Source: CAZCYE01 sp964502775 (GTDB lineage Bacteria; Actinomycetota; Acidimicrobiia; IMCC26256; PALSA-555). From it: a stretch of DNA of 11,224 nt. The stretch spans positions 1-11,224 of the forward strand of contig CAZCYE010000054.1 of the NCBI GenBank assembly GCA_964502775.1. The letters run 5' to 3'. Positions 1-7,454 of this stretch are shown in pieces. Below the pieces are notes generated by a model. The model had not been told where the DNA came from. It did no database searches and saw nothing but the letters and a program-made list of their open reading frames with translations. Both the position numbers and the translations under genes were made by a program. Numbering within the stretch: position 1 is the first letter of the stretch; every line of letters starts with the position of its first letter.

Positions 1-1661
1 CCTCGAACCGCCGGCCTCGGCGCGGCGGCGCCACCTCGCTGCCGGTATCGGCGGATCAGGGCCTCGGTGGAGGAGTCGTGCACGCCCGTCGGCCGAGGCT
101 CGTCGGGCGCGGACTCCGCGTGGAGCGTGGGAAGGATGTCGAGCGCGAGCTGCTTGCCCAGCTCCACCCCCCACTGGTCGAACGAGTCGATGCCCCACAC
201 CGCACCCTGAGTGAACACCTTGTGCTCGTAGAGGGCGACGAGCTGGCCGAGCGTGTGCGGTGTCAGCTCGGTCGCGAGGATCGTGTTCGACGGGTGGTTG
301 CCGGCGAACGTCCGGTGCGGCACCTGGGCCTCGGGCACGCCTTCGGCGCGCACCTCGTCGGCCGTCCGACCGAACGCGAGCGCTTGGGTCTGCGCGAAGA
401 GGTTGGCCATGAGCAGGTCGTGATGCTCGGGGATGGGATGGCGGGGGCGGCAGAAGCCGATGAAGTCGCACGGGACGAGTCGGGTGCCCTGGTGGAGGAG
501 CTGGTAGAACGCGTGCTGGCCGTTGGTACCGGGCCGGCCCCACACGATCGGTCCGGTGTCGGTGCCCACCGGCTCACCGTCACGGGTCACCGACTTCCCG
601 TTGCTCTCCATGTCGAGCTGCTGGAGGTACGCGGTGAGCTCCGTGAGGTACTGGTCGTAGGGCAGCACGGCCAACGTCTCGGCCCCGAAGAAGTTGCCGT
701 ACCAGGTCTCGATCAGCCCGAGCAGCATCGGCATGTTGGCTTCGACCGGGGCGTGGCGGAAGTGATCGTCGACGAGGCGGAAGCCGGCGAGCATCTCCCC
801 GAAGGCCTCGGGGCCGATGGCGATCATGAGCGACAGCCCGATTGCCGAGTCGTAGGAGTACCTCCCGCCCACCCAGTCCCAGAGCTCGAACATGCGGGCG
901 GGATCGATGCCGAACTTCGCCACCTCGGCCGCGTTGGCCGAGACGGCCACGAAGTGCCGGGCCACGGCCGCGTCGTCGTCGAGCGCGTCCACGAGCCAGG
1001 CCCGGGCTGTCCGCGCGTTGGTCATGGTCTCGAGCGTGGTGAACGTCTTGGACGACACGATGAACAGCGTGTCGGCGGGGTCGAGGTTACGCGTGGCCTC
1101 GACGAAGTCCGTGGCGTCGACGTTGGCGACGAACCGGAAGGTCATCGAGCGGTCGCTGAAGTCACGCAGCGCCTCGTGGGCCATGCGGGGCCCGAGGTCG
1201 CTGCCGCCGATCCCGATGTTGACCACGTTGCGGATCCGCCGTCCCGTGTGCCCGGTCATGGCGCCCGACCGGACCTGGCGCGCGAAGCCCGACATGGCGT
1301 CGAGCACGCGATGCACCTCGGGCACCACGTTCACCCCGTCCACCATGATCGAGGCACTCTCGGGGGCACGGAGCGCCACGTGCAGCACGGCCCGCTGCTC
1401 GGTCACGTTGATCGTGGAACCGGCGAACATCTCGTCGCGCAACGCTTCGACGCCCGCGGCCCGGGCTAGCGCGCCCAACAGGGTGATCGTCTCGGCCGTC
1501 AGCCGGTTCTTGGAGTAGTCGAGGTAGAGGTCGCCGACTTCGAGGGCCATCGTGGTGCCGCGTTGCGGATCTTCGGCGAACAGCTCGCGCAGGTGGCGGT
1601 CACGGATCCGGGCGTGGTGCTCGGCGAGCGCCCGCCACTCCGGTGTATCGACGATTCTCAT
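1..1661 (-). CDS. pgi: Glucose-6-phosphate isomerase, 3' end cut by the window edge
   Basis: Interconverts glucose-6-phosphate and fructose-6-phosphate in the cytoplasm (glycolysis and gluconeogenesis). I read 553 codons from the ATG at 1661 with no stop before the left edge. Family signature 1 (DWVGGRYSYDSAIG) is at about residues 262-275, and the second signature (FDQWGVELGK) ends at about residue 503. The expected catalytic residues are visible: Glu352 in MESNGK, His390 in LLHQGTRLVP and Lys503 in GVELGK. The sugar-phosphate loop NIGIGGSDLGP is at about 148-158 and SSKTFTT at 203-209. The form resembles the mycobacterial enzyme (DSAIGLSL, and a DSST-RRYR ending at about 529-540), so only a few residues and the stop should be missing. 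The N-terminus (PEWRALAEHHARI) fits the family and supports this ATG, although the nearest purine-rich stretch, GAGG, is only 2 nt upstream. It lies 59 nt downstream of nuoN in the same direction with no convincing terminator between them. Confidence 0.97.
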   Translation of the reverse strand, partial: MRIVDTPEWRALAEHHARIRDRHLRELFAEDPQRGTTMALEVGDLYLDYSKNRLTAETITLLGALARAAGVEALRDEMFAGSTINVTEQRAVLHVALRAPESASIMVDGVNVVPEVHRVLDAMSGFARQVRSGAMTGHTGRRIRNVVNIGIGGSDLGPRMAHEALRDFSDRSMTFRFVANVDATDFVEATRNLDPADTLFIVSSKTFTTLETMTNARTARAWLVDALDDDAAVARHFVAVSANAAEVAKFGIDPARMFELWDWVGGRYSYDSAIGLSLMIAIGPEAFGEMLAGFRLVDDHFRHAPVEANMPMLLGLIETWYGNFFGAETLAVLPYDQYLTELTAYLQQLDMESNGKSVTRDGEPVGTDTGPIVWGRPGTNGQHAFYQLLHQGTRLVPCDFIGFCRPRHPIPEHHDLLMANLFAQTQALAFGRTADEVRAEGVPEAQVPHRTFAGNHPSNTILATELTPHTLGQLVALYEHKVFTQGAVWGIDSFDQWGVELGKQLALDILPTLHAESAPDEPRPTGVHDSSTEALIRRYRQRGGAAAPRPAVR

Positions 1662-1720
1662 TGCCTCGAATCCCGCGGTTCGACCGGCTCCATACCGTAG
1701 AGCGGCTCGATGGTCAGCGT

Positions 1721-3226
1721 TCAGAGGAGGAAGGTGGCGTCGCGGGCCCAGTCGACGAAGGTGCCCGGCACCACCCCGACGACGATGGTGATGAGTGCGC
1801 AGGCCACGAGCACCGCGCCGCTGAAGCGATCGACGGGCCGGGACGACCACGTGGGCTCGGGTCCGGTCGTCGTGTCGTCGGCCGGCGCCGACAGCATGGT
1901 GAGGGCGATCCGCAGGTAGAAGAACACGGCGATGACCGCCGAGAGCACGCCGACGACGAGGAGCGCATACTCCTCGGCCCGCGCCGCAGCCGCGAAGATC
2001 TCGAGCTTGGCCACGAACCCACCCGTGAGGGGCACTCCGGCCTGGGCGAGCACGAAGAAGATGAGGAGTCCTCCCAGCACGGGTCGGCGCAGCGCCAGGC
2101 CCCGGTAGTCGTCGAGCGAGTGGTGGCCGTCGCCGTGTCGCGCCACGACCGTGATCACGGCGAAGGCGCCGATCGCCATGAAGGCGTACACGAACAGGTA
2201 CAGCAGCGCGGCTTCGCGACCACGGGGGCTGTCGGCCTGGAACCCGATGAGGATGTAGCCCGCGTGCGCGATCGAGGAGTAGGCGAGGATGCGCTTCACG
2301 TCGGTCTGCACGACGGCCGCCACGCTCCCGATCACGAGCGACGCGACCGCCAGCACCCACACCGCCGGGCGCCAGTCGCTGCGATACAGCGGGAAGGCCA
2401 CGCCGAACACCCGCAGCAGCGCCGCGAACCCGGCCGCCTTGGTGGCCGACGCCATGAACGACGTGACCGGCGTGGGTGCACCCTGGTACACGTCGGGCGT
2501 CCACATGTGGAACGGGACCGCCGCCACCTTGAACCCGAGGCCCACGAGGAGCATGGCCAACCCGGCGAGCAGCGTTCCCTGCTCGAACAACGTATTGCGG
2601 GCCAGGAAGTCGCCGATGCCGGTGAGCGACGTGGTGCCGGTGGCGCCGTAGGTGAGGGCCACGCCGTAGAGGAAGATCGCCGACGAGAAGGCCCCGAGCA
2701 CGAAGTACTTGATCCCCGCCTCCTGGGACTCGGCGCGGCGGCGATCGAAGGCGGCCAGCACATAGAGGGGGATGGAGAGCAGCTCGAGGGCGAGGAACAC
2801 CACGATCAGGTCGTCGGCGCTGGTCATCGCCAGCATCCCGGCCGCGGACGCCAGCACCAGGGCGAGGTACTCCGGTGCCTCCAGGTTCTCGCGCCGCAGG
2901 TAGCCCACGGACAGCAGCAGCGCACACGCGGTGGCGCCGACCACCACGATGCCGAGGAACACCGCGAACGCATCGACGCGGACCATGTCGCCGACGGTCG
3001 AGATGGCGCCCTCGTCGCGCACGAGGCACCACAGGTAGCCGAGCATCCCGCCGGCGGCTGCGACACCGAGGAGCGCGACGGTGAGACACGCGGGCGTGGT
3101 GATGCGACGGTCCCGGAGCAGGGCTCGCAACAGCACCACGAGCACCGCGGCGATGCCGAGCGCGATGACCGGCCCGATCGCGAGCAGATCGACGGCCGGG
3201 CCCGGGATGCTCGCGCCGCCGGTCAC
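1721..3226 (-). CDS. nuoN: NADH-quinone oxidoreductase subunit N (complex I, antiporter-like)
   Basis: Integral membrane subunit of the complex I proton-pumping arm, 501 residues and almost wholly hydrophobic. It belongs to the Mrp-antiporter-like family shared with NuoL and NuoM. The expected charged residues inside helices are present: Glu148 (ALELLSIPLYVLAA), Lys173 (GIKYFVLGAF), Lys233 (GFKVAAVPFHMWTPDVYQG), Lys263 (SATKAAGF) and Lys407 (GGFVAKLEIF). The motif VYQGAPTPVT (247-256) separates NuoN from NuoM and NuoL. The start is a GTG at 3226 whose last two bases lie in the TGA stop of nuoM (GTGA, 3223-3226). This implies translational re-initiation, and no strong Shine-Dalgarno sequence is visible upstream. 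It is the last nuo gene of the cluster. About 20 polar residues (448-466) precede the final helix. Confidence 0.97.
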   Translation of the reverse strand: MTGGASIPGPAVDLLAIGPVIALGIAAVLVVLLRALLRDRRITTPACLTVALLGVAAAGGMLGYLWCLVRDEGAISTVGDMVRVDAFAVFLGIVVVGATACALLLSVGYLRRENLEAPEYLALVLASAAGMLAMTSADDLIVVFLALELLSIPLYVLAAFDRRRAESQEAGIKYFVLGAFSSAIFLYGVALTYGATGTTSLTGIGDFLARNTLFEQGTLLAGLAMLLVGLGFKVAAVPFHMWTPDVYQGAPTPVTSFMASATKAAGFAALLRVFGVAFPLYRSDWRPAVWVLAVASLVIGSVAAVVQTDVKRILAYSSIAHAGYILIGFQADSPRGREAALLYLFVYAFMAIGAFAVITVVARHGDGHHSLDDYRGLALRRPVLGGLLIFFVLAQAGVPLTGGFVAKLEIFAAAARAEEYALLVVGVLSAVIAVFFYLRIALTMLSAPADDTTTGPEPTWSSRPVDRFSGAVLVACALITIVVGVVPGTFVDWARDATFLL

Positions 3227-4926
3227 GGTGCACCGCCCGAATCCGGGTCGGTGTCGTCCTCATCCGAGTCGCCCGAGTCGCCCGAGTCGTCCGGATCGCC
3301 CGAGTCGTCCGACGTTCGCGTCTCGGCCGACCCGTCCGCGGCACCGGGCTCGCGTCCGAGCCGTAGCGACTCCCGTCGAGAAACGCCGGGCAGGGTGGTG
3401 GGGCCCTCGCCGGCCGGGCGCACCTCTTCGAAGTCGCTCTTGAGCTCGAGGTTGACGATGGTGCGCTTGACCGACGGCTCGACGCGGTCCAGCACACTCT
3501 TGGGGTACAGGCCGAGGAAGAGGCTCACCGCCAGCAACGGCGCGACCACGACGATCTCACGGACCGACACATCGCGCACCTTCACGTTCTCGCCGCGGGG
3601 CTTGCCCGTGAACGCACGCTGGAACGCCCACAGCATGTAGACCGCGGACAGGATCACGCCGACGGCGCCGACCACGGCCCAGGGCCGCTCGGAGATGAAG
3701 GCACCGGCCAGCGAGAGGAACTCGCCCACGAAGCCCGAGAAGCCGGGGAGGCCGATCCCGGCGAACATCGCGACGAGGAACAACCCGGTGAGGATCGGGG
3801 CCGGGCGCCAGATGCCGCCGTACTCCTCGATCTCGTAGGTGTGACGGCGCTCGTAGAGCATCCCCAGCAGCAGGAACAGCGCGCCAGTGGTGAGCGGGTG
3901 GCTGAACATGGTGAACACCGCACCGTCGAGACCGAGCACCGTGAACGAGAACACGCCCACGATCACGAAGCCCATGTGCGCGATCGACGAGTACGCGATG
4001 ATCCGCTTCAGGTTCTTCTGCATGGCCGCGACGATGGCGCCGTACACGATCCCGATGACGCCCAGCGTGAGCAGCAGCGGTGCGAGGTCGACGGACGCCT
4101 GGGGGAACAGCTCCAGGGAGAACCGCAGGAGCCCGTAGGCACCCATCTTGATGATGACGCCCGCCAGCACCACCGACCCGGCGGTCGGTGCCTCGGTGTG
4201 CACGTCCGGCAGCCACGTGTGCAACGGCACCAGCGGCACCTTGATCGCGAAGGCGGCGAAGAAGCCGAGGAACAGCACCGTCTCGGTGAGCGGGGCCAGG
4301 CCCTTGAAGCCCCACTCGGCGAGGACGCGGTAGTCGAAGGTGAGCGTGCCCGTGTCGGCGCGGTGCAGGAACCCCAGCACGAGGATGCATGCGAGCATCA
4401 GCGCCGAGCCGGCCGCGGTGTACAGGAAGAACTTGGTGGCGGCGTACCGGCGGCGCTCGTGTCCCCAGCCCTGGATGATGAAGTACATCGGAACCAGGAG
4501 GATCTCCCAGAACACGAAGAACGCGATGAGGTCGAGCGACAGGAACATGCCCATGAGTGAGAACTCGAGGAGCAGGAACCACGCCACGAACGCCTTCGGA
4601 CGCTCGCTCGGGTAGCGCCGCGAGGCGAGCAACCCGATCGGGATCAGCACCGCCGTCGCCAGCACCATGAACAGGCTGATGCCATCGACACCCACGATGT
4701 ACCGGGTGCCGAGAGCGGAGATCCACTCATGGTCCTCGACGAACTGGAAGAAGAACTCCCGGGTCGAGAACTCGGCGAGCAGCCACAAGCTCATGGCGAG
4801 CGTTGCGACCGAGAAGCCGTAGCCGACCGAGCGGATGGTGTCGGGCCGCGACGACGGCAGCAACATGATCACGACCGCACCAACGAGGGGCGTCACGATG
4901 ATGGTGGTGAGGATCGGGAAGTCCAT
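3223..4926 (-). CDS. nuoM: NADH-quinone oxidoreductase subunit M (complex I, antiporter-like), acidic C-terminal tail
   Basis: Proton-pumping membrane subunit of complex I, 567 residues against roughly 500-510 in well-known homologues such as that of E. coli. Hallmarks are FFVFWEILLVPMYFI (Glu141), AFAIKVPLVPLHTWLPDVH (Lys229), GVIIKMGAYGLLRF (Lys260), an MQKNLKRIIAYSSIAHMGF segment (302-320) and GFVGEFLSL (Glu402). The start is the ATG at 4926, because MDFPILTTII is the natural family N-terminus and a GAGGAG site lies 10 nt upstream. The frame stays open further upstream, but that stretch is antisense-like noise over nuoL. The extra length is at the C-terminus. After the last helix (about 455-475) there is a hydrophilic stretch of about 90 residues ending in an Asp/Ser/Gly-rich tail (539-563). 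The residues after His343 read HPLTTG where homologues usually have HG(L/I)ST. The gene overlaps nuoN by 4 nt. Confidence 0.97.
   Translation of the reverse strand: MDFPILTTIIVTPLVGAVVIMLLPSSRPDTIRSVGYGFSVATLAMSLWLLAEFSTREFFFQFVEDHEWISALGTRYIVGVDGISLFMVLATAVLIPIGLLASRRYPSERPKAFVAWFLLLEFSLMGMFLSLDLIAFFVFWEILLVPMYFIIQGWGHERRRYAATKFFLYTAAGSALMLACILVLGFLHRADTGTLTFDYRVLAEWGFKGLAPLTETVLFLGFFAAFAIKVPLVPLHTWLPDVHTEAPTAGSVVLAGVIIKMGAYGLLRFSLELFPQASVDLAPLLLTLGVIGIVYGAIVAAMQKNLKRIIAYSSIAHMGFVIVGVFSFTVLGLDGAVFTMFSHPLTTGALFLLLGMLYERRHTYEIEEYGGIWRPAPILTGLFLVAMFAGIGLPGFSGFVGEFLSLAGAFISERPWAVVGAVGVILSAVYMLWAFQRAFTGKPRGENVKVRDVSVREIVVVAPLLAVSLFLGLYPKSVLDRVEPSVKRTIVNLELKSDFEEVRPAGEGPTTLPGVSRRESLRLGREPGAADGSAETRTSDDSGDPDDSGDSGDSDEDDTDPDSGGAP
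3263..3311 (-). repeat. 9-nt tandem repeat within the 3' end of nuoM
   Basis: About five units of a 9-nt motif (plus strand CCCGAGTCG with variants TCCGAGTCG and TCCGGATCG) are arranged head to tail in frame. On the coding strand they give Asp-Ser-Gly or Asp-Pro/Asp units in the NuoM tail. Since the period is a multiple of three, gain or loss of units would keep the frame. Confidence 0.85.
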
Positions 4927-4936
4927 CGCTTGGGAG

Positions 4937-4942
4937 CTCCTC
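4937..4942 (-). promoter_or_regulatory. Ribosome binding site of nuoM, overlapping the nuoL stop
   Basis: GAGGAG on the minus strand, 10 nt before the nuoM ATG. It lies within TGAGGAG, where the first three bases are the nuoL stop codon. It fixes the nuoM start at 4926 rather than further upstream, and it couples nuoM initiation to nuoL termination. Confidence 0.75.
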
Positions 4943-6992
4943 ACCGCCCCGCGTACGCGACGAGGAAGAGCAGGAGCAGTGCCATCCCGGCCGCGATGGC
5001 CAACGCGTAGCGCCGCACGTGGCCGTCCTGGATCCGGCGAAGCGCCTGCCCCGCCCGGCCCACGAGACGCGCGGTGCCGTTGACCGCGCCGTCGATGACT
5101 CGTTGGTCGACGACCTCGTCGAGGTAGCGGGCCGTTGCCCGCGCGGGTCCGTCGACGACCGACGAGACGGTCTCGTCGTAGAGGTAGGCGCGGCCCACGA
5201 CATCGGCGGCCGGGCCCAGGCGCATCTGGAGCGGATCCGCGGCGGGGGTGCGCAGACCACGTCGGTACAGCACCACCGCGATCGCGATGCCGGCGGCGGC
5301 GAACGCGAAGGCGACGCCCGTGAGCGCGGCCTCCCCGGCGAACGAGCCGGACGACGGCTGGTGGACGCCGGCGAACACCGGCTCGAGCCACTCGTGGAGG
5401 AACTCCATCCCGTGGAAGGGGAGGTTGAGGAACCCGCCCACGACTGCGAGCGCGGCCAACACGAGGATGGGCACCACCATGAGCGCAGAGCTCTCGTGCG
5501 GGGCGCGGGCACCGAGGCGGGGCGCGCGTGGCGCCGCCCCGTAGGGGACCGTGGGGTTGAAGTCGGGGTCGTAGCCGAGCACAGCCTCGAGCCCCTTCGA
5601 CGAGTCCGCCTCGCGGGCCGCGGCCGGGGAACCGGCTGCCTCGGCAGCACGGAACCGCTCGTTGCCGAAGAAGGTGAGCAGGATCAGCCGGGTCATGTAG
5701 ATCCCGGTCATGACCGCGGCCAGGATGCCCAGCGCCCACAGCCCGTACTGCTCCTCGTGGAACGCCGCCTCGAGGATTCCGTCCTTGGACCAGAAGCCCG
5801 AGAACGGTGGCACCCCGGCGATCGCGAGCCACGCGATCACCATGCCGCCGGCGGTGAACGGGAGGAAGCGGCGCAGCGCGCCCATGACCCTCATGTCCTG
5901 GTTGTCACCGGTGCCGTGGATCACCGAGCCCGCGCCGAGGAACAGGCATCCCTTGAAGAAGGCGTGCGTGAGCACCTGGAAGATGGCGAGGGTGTAGGCA
6001 CCCACTCCCAACGCGAGGAACATGTAGCCGAGCTGGCTGATCGTGGAGTAGGCGAGCACCCGCTTGATGTCGGGTTGGAGGACCGCGATCGTGCCCGCGA
6101 GCAGCGCGGTGAACGCCCCCACCCACCCGACCACGGTGAGCGCATCGCCGCTGGCCTCGAAGAACGGATGGGCACGCGCGACGAGGAAGACGCCGGCAGT
6201 CACCATCGTCGCCGCGTGGATGAGCGCGGACACCGGGGTCGGGCCTTCCATCGCGTCGGTGAGCCAGGGGAACAGCGGGGTCTGGGCGCTCTTGCCCATG
6301 CAGCCGAGGAACAGCAGCAGCGCCACCGCGGTGACGACGCCGTGGGACGCGCCGGGCGCGGCGGCGCCCGTGACGCCGTAGTCGAGCGTCCCGAACTCGG
6401 CGATGAGCAGGAACATCGCCAGCAGGAACCCGAAGTCGCCGACCCGGTTGTAGATGAGCGCCTTCTTACCCCCCAGCGCGGCGGAGTGCCGCTCGTGCCA
6501 GAACGAGATGAGCAGGTAGGAGCACACGCCGACGCCCTCCCAGCCCAGGAACGTGAGCAGGTAGTTGTCGGCGAGGACCAGCACGAGCATGGAGCCGGCG
6601 AAGAGGTTGAAGTAGGCGAAGAAGCGGCCGAAGCCGGGATCGCCGTGCATGTAGCCGATCGCATACAAGTGGATGAGGGTGCCGACTCCGGTGACGAGCA
6701 GGCACCATGTGATCGAGAGCGGATCGGCGAGGAAGCCGATGTTCACCCGCAGCTGGTCGGCCGGCAGCCAGGTGAAGATGGTGCTCACCTCGTGGCGGGC
6801 GTCGTGGGGCAGCGAGAGCATCGCCCCGAACATCACGATCGACCACACGAAGCCGAGGGCGAGGAGCCCGGTGGCGAGCCACCCGGCCCGGGGGTCACCG
6901 AGCCGCTTACCGGCAAACAGCAGCACGGCGGCGCCGGTCAGCGGCAGCAGTGGGATCAGTCCCGCGAAGTCGAGGAGGTCGCGCGCGCTCAT
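4941..6992 (-). CDS. nuoL: NADH-quinone oxidoreductase subunit L (complex I, antiporter-like with lateral helix)
   Basis: Distal proton-pumping subunit of complex I, 683 residues (E. coli NuoL is about 613). Key residues are visible: Glu152 in FLGWEGVGVCSYLLISFW, Lys234 in CMGKSAQTPLFPWL, His259 in SALIHAATMV, Lys347 in THAFFKGCLFLGAGSVIH and Lys403 in GFWSKDGIL. DIKRVLAYSTISQLGYM is at 308-324. A polar insert at about 449-500, rich in Ala and Pro, precedes the helix carrying PHESSALMVVPILVL and accounts for much of the extra length. The C-terminal part (about 590-683) carries the long amphipathic region (YLYDETVSSVVDGPARATAR) and a last hydrophobic helix, as expected for the lateral helix of NuoL. 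The start is the ATG at 6992, with no strong ribosome binding site ahead of it. A 144-nt non-coding spacer separates it from nuoK, while nuoM follows after only 14 nt. Confidence 0.97.
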   Translation of the reverse strand: MSARDLLDFAGLIPLLPLTGAAVLLFAGKRLGDPRAGWLATGLLALGFVWSIVMFGAMLSLPHDARHEVSTIFTWLPADQLRVNIGFLADPLSITWCLLVTGVGTLIHLYAIGYMHGDPGFGRFFAYFNLFAGSMLVLVLADNYLLTFLGWEGVGVCSYLLISFWHERHSAALGGKKALIYNRVGDFGFLLAMFLLIAEFGTLDYGVTGAAAPGASHGVVTAVALLLFLGCMGKSAQTPLFPWLTDAMEGPTPVSALIHAATMVTAGVFLVARAHPFFEASGDALTVVGWVGAFTALLAGTIAVLQPDIKRVLAYSTISQLGYMFLALGVGAYTLAIFQVLTHAFFKGCLFLGAGSVIHGTGDNQDMRVMGALRRFLPFTAGGMVIAWLAIAGVPPFSGFWSKDGILEAAFHEEQYGLWALGILAAVMTGIYMTRLILLTFFGNERFRAAEAAGSPAAAREADSSKGLEAVLGYDPDFNPTVPYGAAPRAPRLGARAPHESSALMVVPILVLAALAVVGGFLNLPFHGMEFLHEWLEPVFAGVHQPSSGSFAGEAALTGVAFAFAAAGIAIAVVLYRRGLRTPAADPLQMRLGPAADVVGRAYLYDETVSSVVDGPARATARYLDEVVDQRVIDGAVNGTARLVGRAGQALRRIQDGHVRRYALAIAAGMALLLLFLVAYAGR

Positions 6993-6994
6993 CG

Positions 6995-7130
6995 CTTCGG
7001 GTCGACTCCGCTCGGTCTTTCCGGTCGCGCCTCGCTGCTCGCCGGGTTACCCGGCTCGCGGGCACTCGCCGCTCCGGCTCCCGGCCGTCTGGCCAGCGCT
7101 CCGCTCCGTCTCCTCTTCGGGTCTCCGCTC
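6995..7130 (-). repeat. Imperfect direct repeat pair at the ends of the nuoK-nuoL spacer
   Basis: On the plus strand CTTCGGGTCGACTCCGCTC (6995-7013) recurs as CTTCGGGTCTCCGCTC (7115-7130), which lacks three bases in the middle. The pair brackets the spacer and the palindrome. It could be a target-site or recombination scar, or simply the low-complexity GAGCGGAG text common in this spacer. Confidence 0.45.
7035..7061 (-). repeat. Palindrome-centred dispersed repeat, copy 2
   Basis: Second copy of the 27-nt core, in the same orientation. The palindrome is GCCGGGTTACCCGGC at 7041-7055. The shared flanks continue beyond the core: GCGCT-GCCAG modules lie upstream in the transcript (7089-7099 here, 8693-8703 in copy 1), and GACC(C)GAAGC lies just before the next start codon in both places. 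The two spacers therefore look related over most of their length, not just in the core. Confidence 0.8.
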
Positions 7131-7136
7131 ACGGGA

Positions 7137-7454
7137 TCAGCCCTCGAGGACCGTGAGGTCATCGGCGGTCGCGTCGCGACGGCGTCGGAAGATCGCCACG
7201 ATGATGGCGAGGCCCACCGCGACCTCCGCGGCAGCCACCACCAGCGTGAAGAACACGTACACCTGGCCACCGATGTCGTCGAGCGCGTCGGCGAAGGCCA
7301 CGAACGTGAGGTTCACGGCGTTGAGCATGAGCTCGACGCACATGAACATGACGATCACGTTGCGGCGCACGAGCAGCCCGACGGCGCCGATGGTGAACAG
7401 CACTGCCGCCAGCACCAGGAAGTAGCTGTGGGTGATCACGAGCCCGACGATCAC
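7137..7454 (-). CDS. nuoK: NADH-quinone oxidoreductase subunit K
   Basis: Small three-helix membrane subunit of complex I, 105 residues, the usual family size. It carries the two conserved membrane glutamates: Glu41 in MFMCVELMLNAVNL and Glu77 in VVAAAEVAVGLAIIVAIFR. These correspond to the E. coli NuoK residues Glu36 and Glu72, which are important for proton translocation. The start is a GTG at 7454 overlapping the nuoJ stop (GTGA, 7451-7454). A GGAG motif 8 nt upstream, inside the end of nuoJ, supports this start, and MIVGLVITHSYFLVLAAVLF is a normal N-terminus. The frame stays open upstream through nuoJ and nuoI, but that part has no family resemblance and is not coding. The gene is followed by the 144-nt repeat-bearing spacer before nuoL. 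Confidence 0.97.
   Translation of the reverse strand: MIVGLVITHSYFLVLAAVLFTIGAVGLLVRRNVIVMFMCVELMLNAVNLTFVAFADALDDIGGQVYVFFTLVVAAAEVAVGLAIIVAIFRRRRDATADDLTVLEG

Larger units (their letters stand above)
6993..7136 (-). other. Non-coding nuoK-nuoL spacer with palindromic repeat
   Basis: This 144-nt gap has no recognisable gene. It contains the second copy of the palindrome-centred repeat (core 7035-7061), the shared 11-nt module at 7089-7099, and a diverged direct repeat at its two ends (6995-7014 and 7115-7130). It is longer than the nuoH-nuoI spacer but has the same modules in the same order. No promoter or intrinsic terminator is evident. Confidence 0.75.

Noticed and set aside
262..583. 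Small minus-strand frame of 106 codons inside pgi
   Set aside because: It is in a different frame from pgi, Ser/Arg/Pro-rich, and pgi is clearly coding across it.
78..1469. Plus-strand open frame of 463 codons
   Set aside because: It lies opposite pgi, whose catalytic motifs are all present on the minus strand.
1662..1720. Possible terminator between nuoN and pgi
   Set aside because: Only a 4-bp hairpin with no T-rich tail is seen, which is too weak to call.
1643..3640. Long plus-strand open frame opposite nuoN and the end of nuoM
   Set aside because: The composition is low-complexity Arg/Glu/His/Asp typical of antisense frames in high-GC DNA, and nuoN is unmistakable on the other strand.
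4927..5832. Upstream extension of the nuoM frame that would add about 300 residues
   Set aside because: The extension overlaps nuoL and is Arg/Gly/Pro-rich with no membrane segments. The family N-terminus starts at the ATG at 4926, with a ribosome binding site just before it.
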